NCBI RefSeq assembly: GCF_040712315.1
Contig: NC_134017.1
Coordinates: 54,655,136 to 54,719,135, forward strand
Direction of reading: 5' to 3'
Source: Castanea sativa
Lineage: Eukaryota > Streptophyta > Magnoliopsida > Fagales > Fagaceae
Length of the DNA stretch: 64,000 bases
Shown here: positions 1 to 12,351 of the stretch, piece after piece
How the letters are laid out: every line of letters starts with the position of its first letter
Numbering within the stretch: position 1 is the stretch's first letter
Program-made: the position numbers and the translations under genes
Notes under the pieces: model-generated
Database searches by the model: none
Told to the model about the DNA's origin: nothing
Seen by the model: the letters and a program-made list of their open reading frames with translations, nothing else

Positions 1-1700
1 TAAAATTATTCTTTTCATTCATTTCCATTCCATTCCATTCCCTCCTCCCAAACGAGATCTAAATTGGTCCAAGTCCTCTGCATGGTGATACATGTGTTAA
101 ACTACACATTTTCTTAAAAGGTTAAACGGTTAGAATACAATGAATTTAATCGTAAATTTAACACCTTCCCTTATCTGTGGACCTCCTAAACTGTCCTTTT
201 ATAACTAAGACATAACATATGAGATTTTTTATATTTTAAATGGAAACAAAAATCAGACTCAGGATCTTCTGCTATAATATTATTTTAAATTAGTCACTAA
301 CTTGTGCGATGCATGAAAAAGTTATTGACTCTGAAAAAACAATCCAACAATGAGTAAATAGACATTTTGCTAGTTAGTATTTAAAATATATATATATATA
401 TAAAACTTCTATACTTTTCCATAGTTTAGAAGTGTTGTCTAACATTGATTGTTATTGAGTTGCAAATGCATAGTTACCGAAACCTACAAAATAATTTACA
501 GTTCTTAAATTAATAAGGTAAAACTCTCTATAGTTATATATACACACACATACTCAAAACTAATATAAACTGCAAATATATAAACAAAGACCATGATATG
601 AGGAAGACACACCAAATTTCAAATTTGAGTAGCAATATGACTTTCTCGTAGTAATAACAATCTAGACAATTCAAAATATGATATAATATCAAAATTGTAA
701 TACCTAATTCCATTATCTTTTATGTTGAATCCAAACAAATAATTAATTGAAATTAATCCAAACAAATAATTAATCAACCAAAAATCATAGCTTTTAATAA
801 GAAAACAAAAAATCACATGAACCTAAATAAAAAACTTTTAAGGTGAAGAATTAAGATCAACCTAAAACTTCAAGATTTAAAACTTCAAAATTTATAGAAT
901 CCTCAAATTTTACTTCAGAATCAAACCAAATTCAACAAATTTTTATATATAACATATCAAATAAAAATTTATCGTTCCCTAAGCTGGAAGTTATAGGTTG
1001 CATCTTTAATTTTTCTCCAAAAAAATAGAGATGCTTTATTTGGGCATGCCATGCATGTACAATATATAAAAATAAAAATTAGTAGAAATTTCAACCCAAA
1101 AACCAAACCCATGATTATCAACGTGAGTCTTTTTTTTTTTCAACGTTAGTTTTTTTTTTTGTGAGTCCTATTATAATTTTTGTTTTTATATAGATTATCA
1201 ATGTTTGAGTTTGAATTTAAGTTGAACTTGTTAGAGAGATAGAATTTTACTTATTGTTAAGTTTTGATTAAATAAAAATAATTTTATTTTCTTAAAAAAT
1301 TGATACTGATAAGTTTGAGTTTAAGTTGGACTTGTTAAAGAAATAGAGTTTCACTCTTGGTTAAATTTGAACGAAACATAAATAATTTTATTTAAATAAA
1401 ATAATAATTTATTTAAATATTGTGCTGTCGTGAAAAATTGTGAAAACTTCAAAAGTTTCAGCTTTATATATTAGAAAATGGTAAATCTAATCATTTATAA
1501 TTCTAACAACATAGAACAAGAAGTTGCATGCATAGACAGTCTTTGTTTATGTATTAGCACCATGGAAAGGTGTCAAAATAATAAGTAGTTGGAAACTAGA
1601 GCTAGTTCCTAGATTGTGGTTGCAAATCTAGGGGCCATTAATTGTACATGATAGTTATTCCTTGTATATGATACTTAAAGCTAGGGATGACGATAAGGTA
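1..1700. other. AT-rich intergenic DNA, no gene seen
   Basis: No convincing coding frame, only short AT-rich frames. A (TA)n run lies near 390-402. An imperfect direct duplication covers about 1204-1300 and 1311-1397; each copy carries a GTTTGAGTTT start and an AATAATTTTATTT end. Confidence 0.6.
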
Positions 1701-1823
1701 GAGCATGGTTGGAAAAGGGATACCCACCCCCATCCTATTCCATCTTCAAGAAGGGGAAAATCTGTGTGGAGTTGGGTTGGAGGTATTTAGCCATCCTAAA
1801 GGTAGTTCCAGATTTAATAAGGT

Positions 1824-1826
<3 letters not shown>

Positions 1827-1886
<60 letters not shown>
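1827..1886. repeat. (GA)30 microsatellite
   Basis: About thirty uninterrupted GA dinucleotides. The frame crossing it reads alternating Arg-Glu and is not a gene. Uninterrupted length makes it a likely polymorphic marker. Confidence 0.95.
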
Positions 1887-1890
<4 letters not shown>

Positions 1891-2059
1891 GAATAGGATT
1901 TTCATAAAAAGATTAAATTATTTAAATAAATATTAATTAAAAATATATGTACACACATTCAAGTAGGGCGGGGTAACGTCTTCATCTCATCACCTATTTA
2001 GGACGGGAAACTTGTGCAGGACAGAGTGAGTTAAGTGGGACATCATCCCTTCTTAAAGT

Positions 2060-2177
2060 TGTTAAAAGTGTGTTTACTTCTTTTGGGTTAAGTAATAGTG
2101 TCTCTATATATTATATTAACTCTTTAGTTGGAGGCTTTCTAAGGTGTTATTTCTCTAACAAATAGTATCAAAGCTCA
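2060..2177 (+). mobile_element. Possible short LTR end followed by a tRNA-Met-like primer-binding site
   Basis: The stretch 2060-2160 begins TGTTAAAAG and ends TTCTCTAACA. It is followed at 2163 by TAGTATCAAAGCTC, which resembles the usual TGGTATCAGAGC binding site for initiator tRNA-Met with two or three changes. This would suit a TRIM or a truncated copia element with an LTR of about 100 bp. No second LTR copy was found downstream, so this is tentative. Confidence 0.35.
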
Positions 2178-2819
2178 AGGTGGCTTACGATGAAAGTGAC
2201 GAGGTGCTTAGAGTCCCTTCCTAGCGGGGACAAAGCAAAAGCCTAAAGGGCCATTCAAGAAAAATATAAAAAAAGGCCCAATAAAAGAGCATCGCCGAGA
2301 TCACGGTGAAGCACATGTTCCAATGGATAGGAATGTACGAGTTAGTTCCCATGGATAAATGTGTGAGATTGACACTTGGTTCCCATAAATGGTGTATGAA
2401 AGGCATATAAAACTATGGTTCCTTAAAAATTTATGAATCAAATAACGTGACAATTGTATTACATATTTTTATGTAACATGATGGCCGGTCATTACTTAGT
2501 AAGCTACATAAATTAATGAAGTGTTAATGTCACGTTCAAATGATATTTACAAGGACTAAAATGATTTTTTGATTTATTGCCAATGTGTCTTGGATGATCC
2601 ACATCTTAATTTCAGATGCTGATAAGTACATTGAACTATCCATGAGTTTGGGAGCTCTCTCAACCTAATACGGGACTCTGAATTGTTATAACGCATTATT
2701 AGTCTTTTTATTTTTGAGATGAAATTATTATTCAGATTATTATTAACTTTAATTTTTTTCATATTAATATATAACCTTGACATTTTTTATAATTAAAAAA
2801 AATCTAATTTGGTCACTTA

Positions 2820-3035
2820 GGTGGCATTTGGATTCAGCGTTTATGAGTTGCGTTTGCGTTTTTTTTTTTTTTTTTTTTTTCAGTTGAGCGCCTCTTGCAT
2901 TGTTCATTGTCCATGAACAGTGATTTTAGGCTTATGAACAGTGCTAAACGTATAAACAGTAAATTTTTTATTATTTTTTATTGTTTTCAATTTTCAGCAA
3001 AATAATCGGTATCCAAAATCCAAATAGACCCTTAA
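2820..3035. mobile_element. MITE of the GAACAGTG family, copy 1
   Basis: Starts near GGCATTTGGATTCAGCG and ends near CCAAAATCCAAATAGACCC, so the ends are roughly inverted. The interior has a T21 run, several GAACAGTG or CACTGTTCAT motifs, and an AATTTTCAGCAAAATAA block. The same order of parts recurs at 31634-31850, which supports a dispersed non-autonomous DNA transposon. The superfamily is not assigned. Confidence 0.5.
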
Positions 3036-3273
3036 GAGGGTCAAAATGAGAAATCCATAAAAGGGCAAGGATTTGTTACAAACTAAGTTATAGCAACTCT
3101 TGCAAAAATGCACATGTGTAATGCCTCAGATTACCTGTTCAGACTAATATTCAAATGAAAACTTCATTGTCAAGATTGAATTTTTCACCAAATGGCCACT
3201 TGATACATGAGAATATTGCAGGAGTTGTTGCAACTTAGGTCGCAGCACATCCTTGCCCTCCATAAAATATGCA

Positions 3274-3334
3274 ATAATAACACATGACTAATTAAGACAG
3301 GTTTGCTATAATAACACATGACTAATTAAGACAG
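3274..3334. repeat. Short direct duplication
   Basis: ATAACACATGACTAATTAAG occurs twice about 34 bp apart (from 3278 and from 3311), a small tandem duplication in otherwise unremarkable DNA. Confidence 0.7.
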
Positions 3335-3896
3335 ATTCAAGAAACCACCATGGCCCCCTTCTTCTACCACTAACCAATAGCAACATGGGTGGAAAAAAAA
3401 AACTTGTTTCGTTCTCTTCTGATTTCTTCAAATATATATCAAAAGTCCTCTCACCGCCCAAACAATTAAGTCAGAGATAAATGGCAAATGTGATACACTT
3501 TCTTTAACGAGGCCCACTAACTAGCTACTTGGTGGATATAGATGGTTTGAATTTTTTTTTAATTAAAATATTTTTTATTATTTTTGTGGGTCATAACTTT
3601 AAGTATATAGAGAAGCTATCCAACTTCTCATTAAAGTTCTTCAATCACACGAATTAATTAAGCATATTATTATAGTAACCTGCATGAAACAAAAGTATAT
3701 ACCGTGCTGGTTTTTTAATATTACTATTTAGTTATTTTTCTATATATCTTTCTATATATCGATAGTTGAATGATGAGAAATTTGAGTTCTCAATCTCTTA
3801 GAAAGATTAGGAGATGTCAAAAGTTGAGTTACCTATGTTGTTAGCGTGATATATGCTCTTCTAGTGAAAGTGAAACATATATAGATGAGAGGTGCT

Positions 3897-4056
3897 ATGT
3901 CCACAACATTTTTACAATATTTTTACAACAAATCATAGGTGGTTAGTTGTTATTGGTTCAAATTTGAACCTAACACTAAGATTACTTTTTTGCCCCAACA
4001 ATAACAACCAGTAACATCCTACCACTTAGGATTTGTTGTAAAAATGTTGTGGACAT
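3897..4056. mobile_element. 160-bp MITE with perfect TIR ATGTCCACAACATTTTTACA
   Basis: The terminal inverted repeats match perfectly for about 20 bp. The interior carries the palindrome TTCAAATTTGAA. Two related copies sit inside the large foldback element at 46741-46903 and 47104-47266. No clear target duplication was recognised, so the superfamily is open. Confidence 0.75.
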
Positions 4057-4069
4057 ATCATTTCTCTAT

Positions 4070-5035
4070 ATAGATTGCCCTGGAAGGGTTCTAAATGCAT
4101 GAGAATCTTGTTAAATTAATAGGGTCCGAAGTTAATTAGGAAAAAGAAAAATAGTAAGAGAACTTGATATATTAGCTCAAGAGCATTTCAACCTTTAGAT
4201 GTCATCTACACAAATTATATTCATATTCTCTATTTTATGGGTAGTTTCAATTTAAAACGTACAGTTTTAGATTCTTCAAATTAAAATTTGAAATTTAAGA
4301 TTATTACAAATTTAGCCATATATATAGTTTCATTAGTTGAACATGAACTTTCAAAATCACATAAAATTAAACCCTGAATTTTTTGGGTTTGATTTGGAGA
4401 ATTGGTATAAGTTTAATTGAGAGTGTAAATTGATATGATTTAAAAAATTTAGTGTTCAGTTTTAAACTAGTGAAACTAAAGGATTTAATTTGTAACAATC
4501 TGCATTTAATTTGTAACTTCTGATATTATAGGATTTAATAAGTTCAACCACACACCTAAAGTGTAGGTAGGGTTTAAAATGCAATTTGCCCTTAAAGATT
4601 ATCCACAATTTTGCATGTATTTGTAGCCAAATTTGGTGTCCTACGAAATGGGATAACCTCGTTAACCTTACACCCAATGCAAATGAAAGTCATGTAAAAG
4701 ATAAATAAATAATCAAGTGGAACACTTTGCCACCTCGCTAACTGATATGGACTTTCATATTGATCAGAAGAAAATCATCGACATGAAGTTCACGTGAAAG
4801 CCACCAGATTTTGGAATAAAATGCTGAGAACGATCGTAAACAAAAGTCCAAGAAATGGGTCACAACTCAGACAAGAAATGAAAGGAAAGATGAAAGATTG
4901 ATTGGTCCAAAAACATAGTAATGGTCGCGCCTCACTCCGACAATGGCCGCCATTAGTTGGCATGCAGCTATAGCTTTCCCCAGACAGAGTGCCGAAAACT
5001 AGGATATGTATCTCTCTCTCTCTTATATCTTTTTA
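4070..5035. other. Intergenic, no gene seen
   Basis: AT-rich DNA without a supported gene or a recognised repeat. The short minus-strand frame at 4462-4677 has no family resemblance. Confidence 0.5.
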
Positions 5036-5157
5036 TTTTTATTTTTGATAATCTCTCACACACACACATATCTTTGTGTGTGTGAAAGCGGCACACATTT
5101 TTATTTTTGATAATCTCTCACACACACATATCTTTGTGTGTGTGAAAGCGGCACACA
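5036..5157. repeat. Two-copy tandem repeat of about 61 bp, each copy a hairpin
   Basis: Two near-identical units (5036-5097 and 5098-5157) differ by one CA dinucleotide. Each contains CACACACA, then TATCTTTG, then TGTGTGTG, so each unit can fold as a hairpin. The unit ends in GAAAGCGGCACACA. Confidence 0.9.
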
Positions 5158-5159
5158 TA

Positions 5160-6117
5160 TCTCTGCTTTCCATACAGTTGCGGCTTTGGACTATGAGCTT
5201 CGGGAATAAAGTGTGTTTCATTTCATGATCTAGTCCTGAAATTTATGGACCATGACGTTATTCTGACAATATTTTATTGTAATTATTCATGAAAATTTAT
5301 TTGAAGTTGTTTGGTTTGGTGTAATTGAAAATGAAGCCCGAATATTGTTGTTTTATTGTGCACATCTGCAAAATTTGGTCGAGCGAGCTTATATGGTTAT
5401 ATATGATTGAGCGAATATACGAAGAAAATTAGATGTTTGGGTAGGAAGTTCCTTTGATCTTTCAATCAACATTCGAATTTGTTAACTTTCAAGGTAATTT
5501 TCGTGACCAATCACTCCTCAATCCTATACATATAACTTTGAAAATTAAGTTTCTCAAAAAAAAAAACTTCGAAAATTAAACCTTAAAATTTTAGAGTAAG
5601 AAGTTAGCTAAAAAAATCCTTAAGAAAAACATTCCAAGCTTGGAAGATCTTCCACCCTCTCCAATTACCTATTTTTGGGAGGACTCACACCAAGCACAAG
5701 CACAAGACAACTACCACTGTTGTTGATGTGTTCATTAAACCGCGATAACTAAGCAATATCTTCAAGTAGTCTTGAAGTTGTTAGGGTAATATTTCTGTTT
5801 GTTGACAAATTTGAGTTAAAATACACTCTTTAATATAATTAAATCTTAGTTTTTTTGTGTCTCTAAGTTCTCAAAGAAGTTCAATTGAAGACACAAAAAG
5901 CTGCTCAAAACAATATTAGATCTATGGTCTCGACAACTTGACACTACTAGACGATCTATCAAAGTCACTTATACCTCGACACCAGTCGCTCAGTCAAGCT
6001 TTGTGTTTTGCTAATTTTTTTCTAATGATTCAGATGATGTGGCAATTTTGGAATTTGTGCGCTAGGTTCCATGATGACTTAATTAAATAGTACTTTTAAA
6101 ATCCTACCCATCATGCT
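5160..6117. other. Intergenic, no gene seen
   Basis: No coding frame or repeat that can be supported. Confidence 0.5.
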
Positions 6118-6256
6118 GTTTACGAAATGTTATTTAGACTCCTCAGTTGGTTTAGTACCGAATAAAAATAATTCAGCAAAAAAACAGTACCGAATATAAA
6201 TAATTATTATATTCGGTACTAAGCCAAATAAGGGGTCTAAACAACGTTTCTTAAAC
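6118..6256. mobile_element. 139-bp hairpin MITE
   Basis: The two halves pair as inverted repeats for about 45 bp: TTTAGACTCCTCAGTTGG against the complement of CCAAATAAGGGGTCTAAA, then GTACCGAATA on each side. TTA flanks each end, so a Tourist/Harbinger-type MITE is possible. The exact ends are uncertain by one or two bases. Confidence 0.6.
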
Positions 6257-6551
6257 CAGGAGCGGCGTTACGTACCGGTCAGGGGTTCAAAAGAACCCCG
6301 GACATGGCAATTTTTATTTTTTTTTTTTTTTTTATATATATAAAATTTTTTACAAAATGTTTTTTGACTCCACCAAAATAAATATTTGAACACATTGACT
6401 AGAAATTTTGTTTAAATCTAGCTAAAATAAACTTGAATATAATCATTTTAATGCTATTTTCATAATAGAGGCTAGGGTAAGTGATAAGTTGTAACTAGTT
6501 TTTATTTTGATCTACAACTGACATCATTTTTTTATCTTTCTTTTTTGCTAG

Positions 6552-7243
6552 TGTGGGGTCATGGATTTTGGGATTCGGCCGAGAGCATGTGGTTTTGGCC
6601 GAGAAGCATGGGTGGTCCGAGTCCGAGGAGTACTATCTCCTCGGATGAAGCCAAACGCAAATCTGGTATAGATCCTAATGATCAAGGATGACCTTCCAGG
6701 AAGTTCTAATGATAGCAACAAGTATCATGAACGTACTAGAGGGACAAGGATTCAAAAATATCTAAGGAAAAACTGCTACCACCGCATTAATGAGGAAGTG
6801 ACCTCTGAATAGTATTATGGCAGCCTTACAGCCACCCCAGAAGACTTTTAGAGGGGGCTTATGGGACAATCATCAACTGTCCACATGTGGTCCACGTGTA
6901 GGGTAAGGATGAAGGGAGAGATGTAATATAAATAAGGGTAGAGATCCCAGAGCAAAGGGGATGACAGAAGGAGAAGAGAAAGCACTATAGCAATCTCAAC
7001 AACTCCTGTAACCATTGTCATCCAGTATACGCTAGAACAGTGCTCCTCGGACTGTGCCGAGAACCAACTTTCTTGCACAAACCGGGTTCAATTCTTGTTG
7101 GCTCATCATCCAAAACCATATTAACTGTTATCCAAGCACTAAAGCCTAGCTCTTTGACCCACTCTCTACAAATTTATTGTACTGGGTTCACTGGGCCAAG
7201 ATCCCTTACATTTTGGGCTTGGTCTGAAAATTGTGTCCCCACA
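6552..7243 (+). mobile_element. Solo LTR of a Tat-type gypsy family
   Basis: It begins TGTGGGGTCATGG and ends GTGTCCCCACA. It shares blocks with the LTRs of the complete element at 20581-31425: a GCATTAATGAGGAAGTGACC block, repeated TCCGAGGA/TCCTCGGA motifs, and a closing segment with ACTCTCTACAAATTT and ACTGGGCC. A TATA-like AATATAAATAAG lies near 6926. No internal domain follows, so it is a solo LTR. The 5 bp on each side (GCTAG, GTTGT) do not match. Confidence 0.75.
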
Positions 7244-9812
7244 GTTGTATTGTATACTAAATTGTAGTTATTTTAGATTATTATATATAATATGGAAGTT
7301 GTATATACAAAAACAAAATTGATCATTTTATTTTTCAATCCTCCCCATGATAAATTCCTAGTTCCATTATTATTGACTTCCCTAAAAAAAATCCAGGAGC
7401 CACCACGGTCTTAAACTACATAATGGGTAAATATTTTTTTTTAGACATTATCCACAATAGAACCTTTTGTTCTGAAATGATAATATGTTTTCCTTATATA
7501 AATAAGTTGGATTATAATGGCTATTTTTTCAATGAGGGGTTTACATAATATAAAAAGAGAGAGAGGAACGTAAATTAATGTAGATAAACAAAATGGATGG
7601 CTAAAAAGGAGATCATAGAAAGCACGAAATTAACGTAGTTTAGTTTAACAGTTTACGTTCATAACGGAATATTTTTGATGATTACGTAGTTATCATTAAC
7701 CTTTGTATGTTATAGTAAATACATAGTAGTTTTGTATAAAAAAAAAATACATGGTATTTTTTTTTTGGAAGTAAACATAATATGCTAAACCATAAATTAA
7801 CCGTACACTAAACTACCCTTTTTACCATCCAAAAAAAATAAATTTAAACCAGAGTTACAACATTCACAATACAAGTACCCTTAAGATTTCGTCACTTGCA
7901 CTTCAGGTAGAATTAAATTTGAGCTCTGACTATGATTGGTCCATTGTACGAAAGCCTCTAACCAATTCTTTTAATTTTTAAATAAAATCGCAATTGACAA
8001 TAGAAAGTTACAAACACTCTTTAATTGAGTGACGAATTGAATATGAGCTATGTTATTACCACATAAAGTAACACAATTTATGTCATAAGTCGTTCACATA
8101 GTAAGTTGTAAGTAGTAGAAGATTTTTTTTATATAGACCTACTATCATTTCTTACTATTTACAACTCGCCATGTGCTTTAGGACAAGCATAAGTCGTTAG
8201 ATACATATACCCACCAACTACTGCAACAAAATAACAATTTTCTTCTAATAATGAGAATGTTTTGAGTTCATCGTGACACGAAAGAGCAACTTTTAGAAGG
8301 AAGGTTTAACGAGGTTTCAGAGGGAGAGGTTAATCCGAGTAGCAAATCTATTATTGGTGCAGGATAAGAAATCTAATTACTAGATGTACTTACAGTTTGA
8401 TTCCCAATGTCAACTATGTCATGTTCACACACTGCAAACTCTCCTTATATCTAGTGTCTTCTGGTGAAGCATCAGCAAGATCTTCTATTCTTTTATAAGT
8501 ACCTTCTGATTAGTAGTATTAGTTTATTGCATTTGATTACAAAAAATGATTTTGTTAAGTAGCTACTACATTGAGAGAGAGAGAGTGAGAGAGATTGGGG
8601 AGTGGCCAGTGGCCACTACTTTCTCCACTTTAGTCGGATTAATGGAAAGCAACTTGTTGTAAGGATAAGCAAAACAAACCCCAGAAATTAAAGAAAACAC
8701 AAAGCCCCAGAACCCGACGTTTTCCTAAGTAGTGGGCGTTGACAAAACACACAGCAATTAAATTAGCGAAGACAAACAACAAAGTGAGCCCTCTTGTGGT
8801 CGGTCAAATATTAATATATACCAAAACTCATCCACCTAGCATGAGCAGCAAGTTCACGACATCACCCAAACTATAGTATATTATCATTCTAAGAAACTCA
8901 TCCCCTTTCGAACTAATATGCTTTCTTTTTTGAAACGGTGGGTGGAGGCGATAATATTATATTTAATTACTAAATTTTAAGCTTTCTGTCACTTTGGAGT
9001 TTGGATAATAAAATGAGACATTGAGTTAATGCAGCTTAATCTTATAACAAGTGCAAAATCAAAGTTTGATAGTTTCTAAATCCCAAGTATCATTTGGTGG
9101 GATTGATAATTTAAAAAATAATATAAAATTGAATTACACGGAATTTATTTATTAAATTGTTATGTAAGTGTTTTGGTCTAACTATTTTTAGAAAAGGAAA
9201 TGCTCAGACTATAATTGTTACTATAAAAAATTTACAAACGGATAATGAATTAGTGATTGAATCACTTTTAATGTGATTGATAGCAAAAGTTTATAAAACC
9301 TATATATTAAATTTTGTGATATCTCGTGTTACCTTTTCAAGAACGTGTATTTCCCTCTTTAATTTCTAAAGATGTTGTACAACCTGAACGTGGTGCTTTT
9401 GAACTCTAAGCTCAGGATGAGTCAGATAGATTCCGTTATCTTATCTAAGCCAATATTCTACTATAGTTCTGTTTGGTTCCCTGCAAAATTTTTTATTTCC
9501 AATCCAAACAGCTTAGGATATTTTTCATGGTCTTCTGTAAAACCTAATATGAGATCACAGCCGCACCTAAGTTCTGAGGTCATACACTAAGTGAGATCAT
9601 TTTAATTATAATCATCACCTACTATCATTCACAAATTAGGTGCCTCTAAAACTTATAGTAAGGCAAAGCTGGCACCTGGCAGCCTATTGAGCTGCTACGT
9701 TGCAGTCCAATAACCTTGGAGTGCACAATATGCTGCATGTGTGGTACATGCATGACTCATGCAATTACAAGCCTTGAATATAGGTTATGATAAATGCGAA
9801 AATCCAGCCACG
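7244..9812. other. Long intergenic stretch, no gene seen
   Basis: AT-rich, with a short GA tract at 8574-8595. The plus-strand frame at 9372-9590 shows no known motif. Nothing here could be supported as a gene or assigned element. Confidence 0.5.
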
Positions 9813-10280
9813 CATAGTGCCCGTTTGTTTCAGCTTATAGAGCTGAAAACGCACGTTTTGAAGAAAGTTAGAGTCCAAAGCCCATTTGGTTCAGCATAAA
9901 ACGCAACTTTTTGGAAAAAGTTGCGTTTTGGGCCAAGGCATAAAACGCGCAAGCCATTATGGAGGAGCTCTAGCTGGAGGTCCATTTTGCCAAAAGCCCG
10001 TGCGCGTTCTAATGTATCTGTTGGACAATCTTGGACAATTACCAAATTACCCTTCAATAAATCTGTCTATTCTTCTTTCTTCGTCTTCTTCAACGCCTCT
10101 GATCAAGCTCACTCACGCCTCTCATCTCTTCCTTTGTATTTTTTTTTTAATTTTATTTGTCTAATCTGATCAACACAAAACAACTTAAAAGCAACTCAAA
10201 CCCCATTGGGAAACCCATCCCAAACCCAACTCAAAATCAAACCCAAAATCCCAAAATCCCCCCAAAATCTTATGTTTTAA

Positions 10281-10465
10281 TCATCTTCATCTTCTTCTTC
10301 TTCTTCTTCTTCATCATCATCTTCTTTGGAGTGTGAAAAAAAAAAAGAATAAAGAAGGAAAGATGAAATAAGGAAATAAAGAAAAAAGATGAAAAAAGAG
10401 ATGCAGAGACTTCTTCATCATCGTCATCATCATCATCATCTTCATCTTCATCTTCATCTTCTTCA
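10281..10465. repeat. CTT and CAT trinucleotide microsatellites
   Basis: CTT repeats at about 10288-10312 and CAT/CTT repeats at about 10412-10470. They create a long minus-strand frame rich in Ser-Phe, Asp and Glu that is not a gene. Confidence 0.85.
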
Positions 10466-10814
10466 TCATCATTATTAGCTTTCGAACTGTCAAAAAAAAA
10501 AAAAAAAAAAGAGATGCAGAGACTTTGAGGGATGAGAGAGGGGTTTGAAGTGTGTGGAACATTCTGGAGTGGAGTGCGAAGTGGAAGGGAAAAAGACGAA
10601 ATAAGGAAATAAAGAAAAAAAAGTAAGGGCACGTGTGTGGAGGAAGTGGCAGGGAAAAAGAGGAAAGAAGAATATAAAGAAAAAAAAATTAAGGGTACGT
10701 GCGTGGGGGAGAAAAAAAGAGGGAAAAAAAGAAGGAAAAAAGAAGAAGGAAATATGGATAGAAAAATAAAATAAAATAAGGGAAACATCAAATAAAAATT
10801 AAGAAATTAAAATT

Positions 10815-11045
10815 GAGAAATACTATTACAATATTTTCATAATATTTTTATAATAAATCTTAAGTGATAGGTTATTATTAGTTAATATTAGTGAGAAAAA
10901 AATAATTTGTTTAGAAAGAGAAAAAATAATTGTAATAATACGTTCAAATTAAAATCAGTATAAATTATCACAATACTTTCATAATAAATCTTAAGTGGTA
11001 GGTTATTATTAGCTAATATTGGTGAGAAAAAAATAATTTCACAAT
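10815..11045. repeat. Imperfect direct duplication of an AT-rich segment
   Basis: The string ATAATAAATCTTAAGTG, followed by a TAGGTTATTATTAG block and GAGAAAAAAATAATTT, occurs twice about 130 bp apart. It resembles a decayed relative of the ATGTCCACAAC MITE interior. Confidence 0.6.
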
Positions 11046-11287
11046 ATTGATTTAAGTATGAAATAAACTCCCTTATATATACATTGTCCTTTTTGGTAAT
11101 TTATCCCTCAAACTGCAACTTTTATAAGCGCTAGCCAAACACTTAACTTTTTCAAAAAGCACTTTTTAATAGTTTTTACCAAACACTCAGTTTTTTGAAA
11201 AAACACTTTTTCATTATGCACTTTTTGAAAACTCCACTTTTTCATTATGCACTTTTTCCAAAAGCCCAACCGAACTCACCCATAGTG

Positions 11288-11741
11288 TAATTTGTTTGCG
11301 ATGATTTGAATTAGTTAGAGCTTCTGGCTTATGTTTTTTACAGTTTCATATATAACCAAATTGATGACAATAGATAAATTTATTAATTTACATGGACCCT
11401 TTAGAGTCTGAAAGGCCAATAAGTTTGTGTCTCTCCTCTCGTGTTTATGATTGATCTTATTAATTAAATTCTGGGTTGGATTTACTATAAATATAAGAGG
11501 ATAAAACATCACATTACCATGTGAGATAATAAAACACTACATTACCATATTTAAGAAGTACTTAATAATTTTTGGTATTGGTGTTATAAAAGTCATGCTC
11601 CAAAGTCCTACTAATGTATGTGTAGTGGCGGTTCCAAATTTTTTTTTTTTTCAAAGGAGTCATTAATAAATTTAAATTATATAAAATTTAATACCAAAAA
11701 ACTTGAATATATCGAGTCATAAAAAATGTTAATCTGTATAG
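11288..11741. other. Intergenic, no gene seen
   Basis: AT-rich with a T13 run near 11639. No gene or element assigned. Confidence 0.5.
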
Positions 11742-11897
11742 TGTTATGAGCTTTAAGCCCAATTAGATTACTTGTATAGCACACGTTCTTATACTACACT
11801 CTTACTTGTACTGCACTCATATGCCTTCTATATAAAGGCACTCATGTATATTCTTTCACTAGAGAAATACAATACAATTATTCAAGTATTTCTAACA
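11742..11897 (+). repeat. 5' LTR of copia element A
   Basis: Starts TGTTATGAGC, ends TTTCTAACA, and abuts the primer-binding site directly. A TATATAAAGG TATA-like box lies near 11829. The exact 5' base is uncertain, since a second TGTTA occurs at 11727. Confidence 0.7.
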
Positions 11898-11910
11898 TGG
11901 TATCAGAGCT
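11898..11910 (+). promoter_or_regulatory. Primer-binding site, initiator tRNA-Met type
   Basis: TGGTATCAGAGCT immediately follows the LTR end. This is the standard complement of the initiator tRNA-Met 3' end used by plant copia elements for minus-strand priming. Confidence 0.9.
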
Positions 11911-12351
11911 ACTGCTCTGACATTTTCTTAGTAGTCTTGTCTTTATTGATGTTACTTAATTCTCAACATCGCTTCCGCCATCACAGTAGTTGCCGCAACT
12001 TTTCACTGTAGAACCTTCGACGTTTTCCAGTTGTTGTCCTTGGGTTTCGGACTTACAGCCGCCATCGTTGAGGAGTCCTGCACCACACAGACCACTGCAC
12101 TTACCGTCTTCGCCGTGCATCTTGTTCTGATAAGTATTTTGCAAGTACTATAGTGATTGTCTTGCCTCGATCTACTCAATCATGGAAGTCTCGCAGTCAT
12201 CAGAGCTTGCACACACCCTCACGTACCGCCCAAAGAAGCTGTGCCTCGGTCACGCACTTCGCGCGCTGGCATCTATTCTTACTGACATCATCATCTATTC
12301 ACCTACTAACATTACTCGCCATGTCAGCTGACGTCATTGTTGATCGGCCCG

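Larger units (their letters stand above)
9820..11280. mobile_element. hAT-like non-autonomous element, 1461 bp
   Basis: CATAGTG occurs directly outside both ends (9813-9819 and 11281-11287), fitting a 7-8 bp hAT target duplication. The ends are degenerate inverted repeats: CCCGTTTGTTTCAGCTTA on the left and the complement of AAAAGCCCAACCGAACTCA on the right. The interior has no transposase. It holds CTT/CAT microsatellites, purine-rich DNA and a duplicated AT-rich segment. Copies of AAAAAGTTGCGTTTTG and AAAAAGCACTTTTT near the ends look like subterminal repeats. Confidence 0.6.

Noticed and set aside
1705..1896. Plus-strand frame ending in alternating Arg-Glu
   Set aside because: Created by the (GA)30 microsatellite.
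10270..10791. Minus-strand frame of 173 codons rich in Phe, Ser, Asp and Glu
   Set aside because: Produced by CTT/CAT microsatellites and purine-rich DNA inside a non-autonomous transposon; no domain and extreme low complexity.
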